NCBI GenBank assembly: GCA_026874595.1
Contig: CM049306.1
Span: 104,605,142 to 104,669,141, forward strand
Length of the DNA: 64,000 bases
Source of the DNA: Sipunculus nudus
Lineage: Eukaryota; Annelida; Sipuncula; Golfingiida; Sipunculidae
Reading direction: 5' to 3'
The first letter of the stretch is position 1. The number at the start of each line of letters is the position of its first letter. The notes under the pieces are model-generated. The model was not told where the DNA came from. It searched no databases and was given only the letters and a program-made list of their open reading frames with translations. The translations under genes were made by a program, and so were the position numbers. This document shows, one piece after another, positions 51,338-64,000 of the stretch.

Positions 51338-51421
51338 ATTTTCACACTTGGTTTTCATACTTAAACACAAGTAAATACTGGTATACAGGTGGTAAATAAA
51401 TGCTGTGGTTGGCTCACGTCT

Positions 51422-51606
51422 GTATAAGACGTTCAATGTGCTCCCCAGCATGACAAGATAACATTGTTCATGGAACTAAGAAAACTTCCTGACCGGGCAA
51501 CACGTGGTAACCTGATCACGTGATCAGTAATCAGAATAAATTCGTCAGCTTTTCCCGGATCGCTTAACTCTGCGCCTTATGCCCGTCTCCTTGACTACGT
51601 AATAAG
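51422..51606 (+). other. candidate non-coding first exon and promoter of gene C
   Basis: The first coding exon of gene C opens with an acceptor (TTTTATTTTCTGTCCTCAG, exon from 53670) 27 nt before its ATG, so an upstream exon is required. A strong donor, AATAAG followed by GTAAGTGTAC, lies at 51607, and a TATA-like TATAAGA lies at 51423, about 30 nt before a plausible start. Both fit a first exon ending at 51606. Inference only; the true first exon may be elsewhere. Confidence 0.25.
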
Positions 51607-51697
51607 GTAAGTGTACTGTTACGAAACATAATTTAAACAGATCACGTGTGCGTGATGAACACAAATATTGTAATGGTGATAAAAAAAAATCAGATTC

Positions 51698-52375
51698 TGT
51701 AACACCAGACAGCGGGAAATATCTAAGGGAATGAATAAAGAAGTCAGTGGTTTTTTGTTAACAAATAACCATAATTTATTCCTAAAACAATCTTAACAAT
51801 ACAATACACTAAATCAATAAAATTATACAGTGAAACAGCGGTATAGCAACAAGTCCATTCAGAAAGATAATGGTACCATACCTGAATACCAACAGTGTCA
51901 CCAAAATAACTCCTTTGAATGTTAGCTCTCTGAGAATGTCAGTCCAGTGGAAAGTTCTTGCAACAACACGGAAAGTAAACTGAAGTCCAATGTATAAAAT
52001 CCAGGAAAGTTCTTAAAAATATCTATAATTGCCGCATTCGCCGGATAAGGTCTCAGAATTTGACACGCTTCTGCGTCCGCTGGTACATGCTCTGCTGTCT
52101 GCCCCCTGGTTCTAAAAAACAGCCCTTTATATACCTTCACACCCTAAGCCGGGAACCTTCTACTGCTCGAACAGTCTATAAGGACTTGCACGACACGCGT
52201 TTCAGGAATTATCTAGAAAGACAAGGCTGTGTATCTCTACACACACCAGGCTAATCACGTGACCCACTACCAAGCGTGAAAACTCAAGGCCCACATGACA
52301 ACGAGAGTTCAACCAGTACGGAATGTAACAACAACACGAGTTACGCCCATGTCACATAATAGAGCACCTGTAACA
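51698..52375 (-). mobile_element. solo LTR of an LTR retrotransposon, 678 bp
   Basis: Read on the minus strand it starts TGTTACAGGTGC and ends GTCTGGTGTTACA, with TG...CA and short inverted ends. It has a TATA box TATATAAAG (133 to 125 of 52kb, i.e. 52133-52125) and, about 350 bp on, AATAAA (51780-51775) before the 3' end: the U3-R-U5 layout. No internal gag/pol and no second LTR lie alongside, so it is solo. The flanks GATTC and GTACC do not match, so the target duplication is lost or the ends are slightly off. If the proposed first exon of gene C is real, the LTR sits antisense in that intron. Confidence 0.7.
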
Positions 52376-52380
52376 GTACC

Positions 52381-53560
52381 AATAATTTTGTTTTTGCAAG
52401 CAAAACTTTGATATTGACTTAGAGGGTTTTACACACACAGCTCGACACTTTTACACTCCTCGACGGAACAACCTATTGGTGCTGTCTCGTTAAGATCCAA
52501 ACGTCTAGAATACATTCTCATAAACTACGCATTTTTGTATACGACAATTTTAAGCTTGATTGAAATATTGGTAGATGTAAAGACTAGGTAATGTAAACGC
52601 TAATGTACACATTTACATGCTGTAGTGATGTAATTCACACGGTATTATAAGAAATCACAAGAAAATATATGCATCTTGTGTATCAATTGTTAACTTACAG
52701 TTCATGCACACCTGTGTTTCATTGTTAGAGACTGTTTTCTACCTCAAGGACAAACCGTATCGGTGTATGTACAGATACCCACAGAAACTTATTAGGTTGG
52801 GTAAAACCTCATGTTTTTATACATATATTCTTCTGACCTACTTTATAATATAACAAGGAAGTTTTACAGCTAACGAACGCAAAGATTGATTATTTATCAT
52901 TACAGTTGGTTTTGCTTAGAGCTAAATCTTCTGCAATGTATATAACCATGAGTAAGACATTACCATGGTAACGCTGACATGTTGACCATTTTCAATTCAG
53001 ATTAACTATTCTAAATTAAATGATCGGCAGCTGTAAGTTTCTTAGTCAAAAATATGATATAAACATACAAAAATATCCATAATCATGAAAATATCAAATC
53101 AAATTATTGCAAAATAATAATTTAAAAATACTTAATCAGCCCCAAATCGGAAGTACTCAATTTGCACTTGTATCTAGGCATGACAATTAAAGTAACTTGT
53201 ATTATATAATTGCTTAACCGCAATATGCTAAAATGGTATGGTTATACTTGCAACAACAATTAATTATATATGAGATCATTTACATTATGGTATAACAATC
53301 AAATATTTACTTGGTTCATAAAAATGGTACCGTAAAATTCCGATGCGGGACAACTACAAAACTATTGGAAAATTAGGCAATGTTGTTTTTCTTTTTTGAA
53401 AAAAAAAAAAAGAAATCGCGAAGAATCAGATTTAGTGCTTGACACTATGCTCTCTTAAGCAGGGTAAATTGCATTTTATTTTGGCAAGTACGATGTTCAA
53501 TTTATTTCCAAATTAAGAAAAGAAGGTTAATGACTTGTGGAGTTGGACAGGGGGAACTGC
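52381..53560. other. non-coding; upstream region or first intron of gene C
   Basis: AT-rich sequence without domains or recognised repeats. A (TA)n tract follows at about 53565-53627, immediately before the acceptor of gene C. Confidence 0.5.
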
Positions 53561-53565
53561 AATCA

Positions 53566-53628
<63 letters not shown>

Positions 53629-53696
53629 CATATTGTAACATCATTTATCTTTTTATTTTCTGTCCTCAGGTATAAGATAAAGCCACTCTGGTCACC

Positions 53697-56600
53697 ATGC
53701 GGTTTGTGCTGACGCTGCTACCTCTCCTGGTGTACGGGATCTGTCAGGTCCACGGCTACGGTGAGTGTCCAATCACTGGCGTGGATGTCCGTGCGCTTAT
53801 GGTTGTCCATGTGCTTGACTTTAAACCGAACATGTATATGTATATTGCTCATGCCTGCTAGCCTTAAAATGTTTATTTTAAAAATGATGATTAAACCTTA
53901 GCCTGAGATCATTGTATAAATATGCTGAGTTGAATGCACTTCTTACCATGTGCCCATCACGAATAGAGGAACACGGATGCGAACATATCGTTAAATTCAG
54001 TTAGGTAGTGGTACGAAACTGGTTTTCGTCGACAAAACTAATAAGGGCCTTCCTTTATTTTGATCAAAGAATCTTTCACTGGGTTAAGATAGGGCCGAAA
54101 AAAATTGACTTAGATCATTTGTAAGTCGGGTGACAATTTACTTTAATACAGACATATGATGTTTAGCCATTTCCAATAGACGTGTTAGTTATTATGTTTA
54201 TGTAATACTTAAAAGATAGTATCTGATAAAACTGTGTTCTACATATATGTTTTTGTTCAGACATAAACATATTATTTGATGTAAATAACGCATCACCAAG
54301 TATTTTTTTCAGAATCTAACGCATGGCTATATAAAGAAATGAAATAACAGAAGTGAAGTAAAAGAATCAAGTCTGTACTTTGACTCGAGTCCACTTTTTC
54401 AAAAACTCGGACTCGGATATTGAGTGTCATTAATTGACTTAGGATTCGAGTTTCAGAACTCGAGATGATTGCGAGAACAGCAAAAAAACCCTGTAAATTG
54501 AAATAAAAAATGCCTGTGAAAATATCTATTTTATGAAGATATTTTATATTTGCTACTGCGTAGATCTTTTTGCTACTTTGCGACAGTTAATTGCTACCGC
54601 GCATATTGCTTTCAGTGGTCTTGTCCGAGCGACCTCTGGCAGGAAGGACATGCACTACGTCAATAGTAGCAGATTTTGCGATCGCAAAGACTTAGTCCCC
54701 ATGGATAGCAGGTGACAGCAACTTGCTACCGCCCAGGTCTGATTTGTGCATATGAGCCGGTCTGTATCAGATGGTAGCAAGTCCAATGGCTGCTTCTTGC
54801 GCGATGTGGCAAGCTATGCGCAAGGGTAGCAAATGCTACTGTGCAGCTGCTATTTGCTACCGCGCACTTTACGCTCAATAGCCGTTGAGCGCATAATAGT
54901 AGCAAGATGAGTGGATGCTGAGTGCGCGTTGTGCCGGGCTTTGCGCAATGGTAGCAAAGAATCCCATAAACTAGTCTGAACAAGGAGATTACAGACTGGA
55001 GTTTCAAGTGAGAGTCTGGCCGTGTCGAATGTTGCTGACGGGGGTCATAAAACTCGCTGCTCAATGGCACACAAAGATACCGCTGATAAGCCCGGCGCTA
55101 ATTGATACAGCGCGAGAGACCTTCGGCGTGACTTCGGAACAGCTCGTTAGTTCCCGGAGACCCCCAGTGTGAACTAAGTAAATTTTTATAAATATTGTGA
55201 CAAGGATGAGTAAGTTTCTTCCAAAATCTATCTCCGGTAGTATTTAATATAAATGTTTAAACAATCAAAAGTTTGAACACCATATTTTCATATGTGTGGG
55301 AAACGTGTGTGAAGCTGTCGTTGCTAATGACGCCTGAGCTATAGCTTGGCTGCGGTAAATATGGGCGATAATACGAGAACAACGTCAGTGACAAAGAGGG
55401 CGATGGCTCACTGTTATCCATCAAAATGAAAGTCATCCGGTCATAAGCATCAAATTTTTTTTATCGACAGAATACTATAATACATGGCTAATTATTAATA
55501 TAAGTAAGAAGTGTGGGAACTGATGGAATTTTTTTATAATTCCGAAGTTATTTAGGAATAGTAAGTTTTACACTTACCAGTCGTCCGTCATGAATCACGG
55601 CAGAATATAATGTAGAGTGAGCGCATCTATCCTAAAATCGATCAAGTGATTCCTCAACACAAATAGTAGTTTTTTTACCTCATTTTAAAATTTACAATAG
55701 AGCCAGCTGTCTAAATGTCATCAGTCAGTTCATTTAAAACGGTGCATCATATGTAAAAGCAAACTTACGGTGAGTTCCCATGTTTGTTAAAAGAGTGTAA
55801 AGCAGATCCCTAAAGTCTTAGCGAACAGTTATTTTACTGGTCTTATCCTTTATCAATTCACTTAGGTTCATTGAGTAGATACTTAGCTAGATGGGGACAG
55901 CTGTAATATGTGTTTGTGGAAGCGTTTGCACGCAATGCACGTTATAATTAAGTATAAAGGTAATTCTACTATACACGATTTCTGTTACAGCTACATGTTT
56001 GGCCTCCGGAGACCCTCACTTTTTGACGTTTGATGGCCAGCGGTATGACTTCATGGGGGCTGACGAGCCTGGTAAAGAGTGCAGGTTCCTTTTTGTTGGA
56101 AGCTGCAAGGCTGAAGGTATCCCATACTTCCGGGTCCTCGCTTTACATTCTCACAGAGGAAACCGCAAAGTCTCCTGGGTCAAGGCCCTGGAGCTTCATC
56201 TGAGTGGTCACGTGATCCGCATTGATCATGATCTCAACTCCCGGGGCCAAATCAAGGTATTCAAATCATTAAACGTTTCACTATGCACATGTTTAATAGT
56301 TCATTTGCCATTTTCATGTATCTATATCCATCCATCTACTAGTACAACAAACCTTCGACAAACCTGTTTACCACTCTCCATATTGCACTCCGTATTGCAG
56401 AAACAAGGGGTATTGGTCTAAGAATCAGGTTCGGGATTTTTTTTTGCATATATCGTAAATAAACACGATGTAAAACTCAGTTAAAAAGTTTAACTTGTTT
56501 AACCATTCGGTTAATCAATGTTGAAGTGGTAAAGAAAGATAGAGAATTAATTATCAAAAGTTCGACACTGGACACTACTGTTTATACATCTATTCATACA

Positions 56601-58781
56601 CCTTGTGTTGTTACTTGAATTATTGATTTTCACTTTTGAAATTGGAAAATATTAAAGCTAGATTAAGTATATCTAACACATATATTTTAATGTTTGTTTC
56701 ACAAAAAATATACATTTTTGTTTCCAGCTTGTGTAACCTCACTGATGCTCATTTATTTGCACGTTATTATCTCACATTGTCTGGTCTTAAACAGGTGGAT
56801 GGTCGTATCCACACGGCCAACAACTACCGTGGTGTCTACAGACTGACCGTCACTTACTTTCCGCCCAGGGAAACCCGGTTCAGCTTTGTTGGAGGGAAAG
56901 TGTTGGTCGTCTATCGCAGTTACTATGCCGAGGCTAAAGTACACTCCAGTCTAAGAGGCGCAGGTCTGTGTGGTCTGTGTGGAAACTACGATGGCAACAA
57001 AGGAAATGACCAGCGTCAAAGAAACGGACAATATGGGAACTGGAACCAAATAGGATGGAGCTGGGAGGCCCCTGATCAAAACGGCAAATAGTGAGTATTA
57101 GTTTACTCCTTATTTCCAGTTGTTCATATCAAATCAGCTTAACTTTAATTGGGAGATCTACAGTTCTTACTTGTTTCTTTAATTTCCGCGGGTTCCTGAC
57201 CATACCCTCAAAGAGCTAGCAAAGGGGGGGGGGGGGGGGGGAGGAATGGGAAGGATGCATACGCTGCTCCCATAGCAACGACATATAAATAAATAAATAA
57301 TATTATCTCTGTTTTTTTATTAACAAATTTCTGTAGTTATCAGAATTCCCGTCTGTCTCTCCGTCCGTCCGTCCGTCCGTCATGTTCTTTATCGCAAGAA
57401 TAGTTCAAACGATTGCTTTGAACATTTTACTGAAGACTGGCATCCCTGAATGGATGCTATCGAATATTTGAGTCTGAAATACTATACGGGTACAAGGTAT
57501 TGACCTAAAAAGCTCCTTCAAAAATCTGCGTTGAGCAATTTGGAGCAGATTGACATCCGTAAGGTATTGGTAGCGAACCGGGAAATCCTTTCACACACAT
57601 TTTCTCACGAATCGTGAAACGTTTACCAAACACCCATGATAGGATGTGAACTACTGAATTTCAGACCCATCGGAATTCCAGTTTTGCCATAAGCCTGCCA
57701 TTTCGGTCTTACGGTCTCAATCATTTCTTTTGTCCCTACGAGTATACGATCGCCCTCTGCAGGTTTGGGTAACCAATTTGAATTTTTGTTTATCTAAACA
57801 TTTGATCAAATTAAACATCTGAGCTAACAAACATTATTTGATGGTCAACTTTAAGATTGTCCGTTCACATATACTTTCAGCTGCACTAAGGATACCACTA
57901 AACCGTGTCGTACCTCAAACTGCAAGGCTGCTTCTCAATGCAGTGACCTGAGGCAGGTATCAATCTTTGGTCAGTGTGTGAGACACATGAAGTTCTACCA
58001 GGCATGCGCAGAAGATGCCTGCTGTGCCACTTCCCAGTTTAGGCGCTGCGAAACATTTCGGGTGTTTGTGCGAGAGTGCGCAAGTATCGGAGTTCCAGTC
58101 CCGAACAGCTGGGAATTGGAAACCGGATGTAGGTATTTCCTTTGTTTAAAATGAACATTAGTTATATCAGGGGCGTGTATTATTTAACCATGTGAAAACA
58201 ATGGTGGTTACACTCTCATGGATAGGTGACTGTATGAGCTCTATGTACAAATATAAATATATAAATTTCTTATCACTGATTATAAACCTTTGGCTTTATA
58301 ACAGGATATTAAATTCTTAGACGAGCAGCTTTATTGGGAAGCAACTGTAATACGTACATTATCTATAATATAGCAGAGAGTCAGCTAAGTCAGCTGCTGA
58401 TAACACTGTATGGGCCTAACTTTTTAACAGAACAGACTCTACTGAAAGTCTCTGAAGATAAGCATGTAAATGTGTCTTTTTTATGTGCAGTCATTTAATG
58501 TGAAGGCATTTGCCTATTTACCTCATGGTAATATACTCCCCTGTATGTAGTCAACTACAATGTGTATCACGGATACGACTTCCGTTACAGGTGGGGACCC
58601 GTCATGCCCAGCGAACTCTAAGTACGACCAGAACGCCAGTCCCTGTCAACGGACATGCAAAGGATTTATCGAAGATTGTGAAACCAGCAAGAAGAAGGGC
58701 GCATGCGTGTGTAACAATGGATACGTCTGGTCTAACAACAAGTGTGTCTCACGTAGAAGCTGTGTACATGTATATAAGTAG
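53697..58781 (+). CDS. gene C: secreted vWD-C8-TIL protein, 354 aa, five coding exons
   Basis: Coding exons: 53697-53760, 55991-56256, 56795-57090, 57881-58128, 58591-58781 (stop TAG). Donors GTGAGT, GTATTC, GTGAGT, GTAGGT; acceptors all AG; phases 1, 0, 2, 1, as in genes A and B. The signal peptide is MRFVLTLLPLLVYGICQVHG. The vWD domain (about 22-205) opens CLASGDPHFLTFDG and ends CGLCGNYDGNKGND. C8 (about 209-291) carries CAEDACCATSQFRRC. TIL (about 292-350) carries KYDQNASPCQRTC and ACVCNNGYVW, then a basic tail ending VHVYK, unlike the DEILWN tail of A and B. Exons 3 and 4 have the same lengths as in A and B (296 and 248), while exon 2 is one codon shorter. The Cys to TGC codon that joins C8 to TIL is split by the last intron, which fixes that donor. 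An older paralogue in opposite orientation; extracellular, function unknown. Confidence 0.92.
54567..54972. repeat. inverted-repeat-rich block in intron 1 of gene C, possible foldback element
   Basis: TTGCTACC(G)CGCA and its reverse complement TGCGCAA(T/G)GGTAGCAA occur at least six times in both orientations. The outer ends (CTTTTTGCTACTTTGCG; GCGCAATGGTAGCAAAG) are inverted. It is GC-richer than the intron around it. A 114-aa minus frame across it (55070-54726) is probably a by-product. Confidence 0.5.
57215..57390. repeat. 18-bp G run and (CCGT)n in intron 4 of gene C
   Basis: A G run lies at about 57224-57241 and five or six CCGT units at about 57360-57381, followed by sequence resembling dispersed repeats (TCTTTATCGCAAGAATAGTT). 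No coding potential. Confidence 0.8.
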
Positions 58782-58789
58782 ATCCGCAA

Positions 58790-60490
58790 GTGAGTCTCTT
58801 CCGCCCCCCTCTCATAATCATAATATTTATCCCTGATTGAAATGTATATAAGAACCTCCGTCTTCTGGAAAGAGTGATTACGAAATCTTAATCAAAACAA
58901 ATCTTTAACAAGTTCTTTCTTTTTTATTTCACAATTATATTGAAGAATATCAAATAATAATGATGGCTAAATGGACATTACCTTGGGTAAGACATTATAA
59001 CTAATCGGTTATTGTACTGCAAAGCTGACATTTTGTGCTTACAAGCATATATTTTAAGGTAACTATTTAAAGTCAAAGTCAATATAAAACCCCTCTATAC
59101 ATTTATACAGCACTAGGAGAGAGACAATACCTTCGCTGAACTAGGATAATCTTTAATTTTTTTTCACATTTATGGATGCTCCTAGTATTGTTGAAAGACA
59201 GACATATTCGACACATTTACACAGAAACATACAAATTCCGTCTCGTTTGTCAGTTAATATTTATACGACATCTATCGACGTTTGGATTATTCCTTGCCCT
59301 GGAGAATGTATTACAGCCTATGGCATAGATAATTTAACATGAACTTAAATAAAGAAAGTAAGCAAGATACTGGTTATTACTTTATTGGTGCCCACATGAC
59401 ATTTCTTGACTAAAGCATAATTTCCAAAATAAATGGCGTTGTTTTCACTGCCGGCCGATAGGTGGCATCGTGGCCACCACCGTTTTAACAACGAATTCAG
59501 AGGAGCCACTATCAAACTCCATCCCAACCTCAAACTGAAAAACACATGAATGAGGATAAGCTCATGTATACAATTTTAATTTGAACATATGAACATGATA
59601 TTCTTAATCTGATTTTTTATTTGTAAATTTCAGCTTGGTTTGCTTGCTCGAAGAGCCATGAGGGACCTTAGAATGGAACTTGCAGCTAAATTCTTATTCT
59701 ATCACCATTTGTTTAAGCACTCCTGCTAAACCCTTAATCAGTATTTCTGAATAAAATTCACTGAACCTCGCATTTTTTAAATAGATTAATTACCCGAGAT
59801 AATAACGAACACATAGAATGGTCACGAGAAGGATCAAGAGAATGATTACACCTAAGAATGATGAACAGAGAGGAAGGATGAACAGTTATCTTAAGAATGA
59901 TGAACAATAAATAATTAATTACCTCCAAACATTGCGGCTTATACATAATAATAAAGCTGTTGATGTGCATAAGAGGGTGGCTTCAGGGATTTTATGTCTC
60001 CAGAAACGTCTGGTATCTCTACCACTTTGTTTATCTTCAATAATTTGAATAATTATTTTATGAGAACCGTGTCAGAGGTGTCAGAGTTGTGTCTGTATGA
60101 AATATTTTCGTGCCTATTCGCATGTGTTAATGTGTATCAGTTTAAATGTATATCAGTAGGTGTGTATATGAGTGTTAGTGTTAGGATGTCTGTGATTCCG
60201 AAGGTTCCCCCCTTTCACCGGGTTACTATATAATGATTGGGAGGTAGTTGAACCAATCTAATGATTACTATACATTCGTTCTACTGATCCAGCATTGAGC
60301 CCTTCCAAAGAAATCTGTTGCTATTTTTAGAGCACCAGTCTTGAAATATCAGGCGTAATCGAGAAAACTTAAGAATCATAAAAAGACTTGAAACTATATA
60401 CACCTACTTAAATAGTGCATGTATCCTCGTTAATTTGGCGTGAAAACAGTTTTGTTACAGAGTTCTGTTATACTGTAGTCAGGTTGGATT
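58790..60490. other. 3' flank of gene C; poly(A) candidate at 59348-59353
   Basis: The first clear AATAAA after the stop is at 59348, about 570 nt downstream, so the 3' UTR may be long. The remainder shows no gene; frames at 59345-60233 lack domains. Confidence 0.4.
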
Positions 60491-61633
60491 TGATTGACAG
60501 TTTGTTTTGGTGGCGGTAACCGCATCCATTTTTCAATGCTTGCTCGCTTATTAAAATTATTAAAGATAAATGCATATTTACATTTGTATGTCGCATATCA
60601 CGTTATGACATTTCAAGTACGACCAGTAATAGTACCAAAAAAGTGTGGTTTAATCAAGTTGAAGAAAATCAAAGTAGTGGACAAACAAGATGTTGTCAGA
60701 GACACGAAAGTCCGGCCAGGATGATCCTCACGCCACACATTGTGATTCAGATTATCTCCAACATGTAATGGATCGTGTTTTGGGTATTTTCCTAAACATC
60801 CAAGAAATTCAAACATCTGTTCAGAACTCATTGTATATTGACTCGATTGTTTGCAAGTATACAAACCAGATATGTGATCTTGTCATCCTTGAGTGATTCA
60901 TACAAGCTGAAGTAGCCATATTTGTAAAAATCAAACAAGATTTGTATACAGATACATATGTGTCTTACTTCTGTAAACTATTACAGAAAAGTTCGAAACT
61001 CAGAAAAAGGTGGGAATTAAAAAACTAAATATTGACACCTGTTCTTGCTTAACTTGATCTTTGACATAATATTAAAAAATAACTATTGCTTTGAATTTTT
61101 AACAAGGCTTTGCATTTAACATTTGACTCATATTTCAATTGCAAATGTAAATGCATAGCATTTTTGTTTGTTTTCAAATGTCAATGCATCTCACCAGCAT
61201 TACATTCAAATACAAAAACAATTAGGTTTTCAAGTTTACTGCATTAAAATGCAAATGCAATTGAGTAAAATTTAAATGCAACTGCATTTATAAACAGTAT
61301 TAGGACCCAACCTTGGTATAATAACATTAATCAGACTATATATTATAAAACAATAAATGCATTTTGAGTTTATTGAGCATTACCTGAAAAGTCAAAACAT
61401 GTATTTCCATTGTGGTCCTAAGTTAACTTTTAAACCTGCGTAATATGCTGCCCTGTGTGGAGGCATGTCGTAAGATAACAGGTGAAAACATGTTTACCAG
61501 CCGGTGTTGGCAAGGCGAAGGTTAAGGCCACTGAAGCATTGGCTCGTGCAAATAATCATTGGCAGATTTTGGCCTTGTGCATGCATGGTGCTCTCTGGCG
61601 ACCGATAGACCCACTTAACCAAGTTCGTGGTTG

Positions 61634-61706
<73 letters not shown>

Positions 61707-63610
61707 TCCTGATCAATGTTATTTTTCCTTGGCATGCAGTAACATGAATATCCGGGAAAAGAAACGGGCTGATAAGTCCATTAGTGATGTAATTAATGGG
61801 TTTTCGCTGAATCCCTCTCTTTTGTCTTTCTATTGGAAAAGTGCACTAATTATGATTCATTCGAGGTTTAATCAGTGTTGTTTACATTGGATTGTCACAA
61901 CAATATTTATATCCAGGAAGAAAGTATAGGGGCTAATACACAGACAGGTCGATATAATCGAATACAACTTGTTGGTTTATTATTGCTGATACATTTATGG
62001 ATCCGTATAAAACACGTATAATATAATTTGTTAGGTTATTTTTGCTGATACATTTACAGGTCCGTATAAAGAATGCATTTAGTAAATTTAATATTGCTGA
62101 TACATAGGTAAGTATAATATAATACAACTGGTTAGGCTTCTATTGCTGATGCTTTCGTAGACCCGTATAATATAACCTGTTAGATTTGTATTGCTTGCCT
62201 AACGATTGTTGTAACAGAAGAAACATGTTAAAAACCCGAAGAATCACATGACCACACATATCAAGGAAATCCATATAAAAAGTTACTTTGGCCAAAGTCT
62301 TCATCATCAACCAGATAGAGAATTGAGCTGAGCAGGATGTAGCCCACGGCCTAAAATCAATTAAATATAACATTACTTTTACTTCATTCGTAACTATAAA
62401 AACTGTGCTCATAGGAAAAATAAGGCATTAACCAGATATGGGGTAAAAGTAATATGTAATAGTAATGGTAAAAGAAAACTAGGATATGGGAAGTCGCCAT
62501 ATCCTCCAGTTCACAGAGTCATGGATAGACTGAGGCACTGAATCTCACTTAAAGTGACTGCTCTCCAAATGTGTGGCATCATAGTACCAGTTTCCCAAGA
62601 CGCACGGATGTACGAAACTAAAACAAAATAATGTTGGTGTGCTACCAAGTCGTCCTATTCAGGTCCATACACCAAATCACTACTGAGATATGTGTGATTT
62701 ACACCAAAATACTCACATATGGATGTAAGATTAAATTGTTTCGCCACCAGTCTTGTACCTATGGACATGCAAATGTTCACATGTGTAAACGACTGTAGGT
62801 AGCACCACAAGTCCTGGGTATCAAATGAAGATATCCAAGATCTATGAAAAATTTCAGGCTGATACATTAATTCCCTTCTGAGAAATCTATTAATGTATTC
62901 TACAAACACATGGCAATAGATGGCGCTACTATACTCGTGTATGACAAGTCTACCCAAAACATTTATCATTGCAAAATTTCAGGCCGATATGCCAAACCAC
63001 TCTTAAAAAAGGGCATCAGTATATTCTACGAAAATAAAATGGTAGGCGGCGCCCCTGACTGGTCTACGACTAAGCTATCCAAGGCGGGACACGTGTAATA
63101 TTTCATGATGAAACATCCATCCACTCCTGAGATCTGCGCAATTTTCACCAAAAACAGATTTATTGATTGACGCTACATGGACACGATTATAATTGGCGCC
63201 ACAGGTCTTGTGTACAAGATGGAGGTATCCACGATCTACGGACATGCAAATCAGGCTGATACGTCAACTCATCTTTAAGAAAAGGGCATCAAAGTATATC
63301 CTACGAAACAGGGACTGAAGGCGGCGCCACCTGTATGGTATACGAGAAATATCAATGATTGGTGTACATGCCAAATTTAATTGAATCACTCCCGATATGT
63401 GAGTCATCCAAAGTAAACGAACGGTTGGACGTCACGTGAAAACGATTTCAGATGGCGCCACCTGTCTGATATACACGATGGAGATATCTAAGATCTATAG
63501 AAATGCACAATATCAACAAAGTCTATTGAACCACTCCTGAGATATGTCATAAGAAAGCCATTGCAGCTGGCACCATCGCACGTGACTCAATAATTATGCC
63601 AGGTTTCAGA
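60490..63610. repeat. right flanking block of gene C, collinear with 46440-50950
   Basis: Same block order as the left copy. A (TA)n tract lies at 61637-61701. The matched core at 61860-61960 is nearly identical to 48927-49020, with an extra insertion of about 60 bp at about 61798-61855. From 62640 to 63610 about eight degenerate 115-120-bp units each carry TTTCAGGCTGATAC, CCACTCCTGAGA and GGCGCCAC-like steps. An octamer-like ATGCAAAT cluster sits at 61130-61290. Confidence 0.75.
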
Positions 63611-63890
63611 AAGATCGGTTTAAGGATCACGGAGTTAATTTTCGTAGAAGAACGCGGCGACGGAAGAACCCGCGAGATAATAAAATATCGGTAAAACCCT
63701 GATTTGGTGGATACAATAACCGATTTTGATAGTAATAGGTTTTGTAATAGTAAAAGAAAGGAAATTTACTCCTGTAATAGTATTAGTTATAGAACCCTCA
63801 GTAATAGATTAGTAGCTCACTTTTGTATTTCAACTCTTTTCTAAAAGAGCTAAAGGATTTAGTACTTATTTCGTTCCTTTAATACAGGTC

Positions 63891-64000
63891 AGGGCTCAAG
63901 TGTAGTGTGATTAGTTCATGCTAGATGCTCACATGGTCAAGTTGGCACAGGGCTCAAGTGTAGTGTGATCAGTTCATGCTAGATGCTCACATGGTCAAGT
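63891..64000. repeat. 58-bp tandem repeat cut by the window edge
   Basis: AGGGCTCAAGTGTAGTGTGA recurs at 63891 and 63949 with one difference in the 58-bp unit (ATTAG/ATCAG). Two copies are visible; the array probably continues to the right. Confidence 0.85.

Noticed and set aside
54726-55070. 114-residue minus-strand frame
   Set aside because: It lies on the inverted-repeat block in an intron of gene C and shows no domain.

Overview
The window is eukaryotic: AT-rich, dominated by introns, microsatellites, minisatellites and transposon remnants, with few coding exons. Secreted vWD-C8-TIL genes, abundant TGACCTTGA/TCAAGGTCA repeats and an Academ-like DNA transposon suggest a marine lophotrochozoan, most likely a mollusc. 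The lineage is an inference; no taxonomic marker gene is present.

The real gene content is a small family of three paralogous secreted proteins, each with a signal peptide, one von Willebrand type D domain (vWD), one C8 domain and one TIL domain. All three have five coding exons with the same intron phases (1, 0, 2, 1). Gene A (14818 to 9558, minus) and gene B (35410 to 20898, minus) are a tandem pair made by a segmental duplication of about 7 kb. Gene C (53697 to 58781, plus) is a diverged copy in the opposite orientation. All three reading frames are open across every exon, so all three look functional. They probably act outside the cell as adhesive, matrix or mucus-type proteins; the exact role is unknown.

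Layout: 1-828 30-bp minisatellite; 829-8930 non-coding DNA with microsatellites, a G-run cluster and a 16-bp repeat; 8935-15750 duplication unit A; 15.75-20.3 kb spacer with a nuclear-receptor-half-site repeat; 20285-36355 duplication unit B, swollen from 7 to 16 kb by insertions (a decayed Academ-like transposon with 5 or more reading-frame breaks, a LINE tail, and two other TIR elements), with the matching empty sites readable in unit A; 37080-40365 a 35-bp minisatellite with higher-order repeats and an E-box in each monomer; 40711-41162 a hAT-type MITE with a perfect 8-bp target duplication; 42020-42880 a 53-bp minisatellite; 44168-44584 a second MITE; 46.5-50.95 kb and 60.5-63.3 kb collinear direct repeats on either side of gene C; 51698-52375 a solo LTR; 53.7-58.8 kb gene C; 63891-64000 the start of a 58-bp satellite cut off by the window edge.

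No tRNA, rRNA, CRISPR array or bacterial-type operon was seen. The most informative part is the A/B pair: two aligned copies of one gene in one window let each insertion be dated relative to the duplication, while the splice sites and exon lengths stay unchanged.
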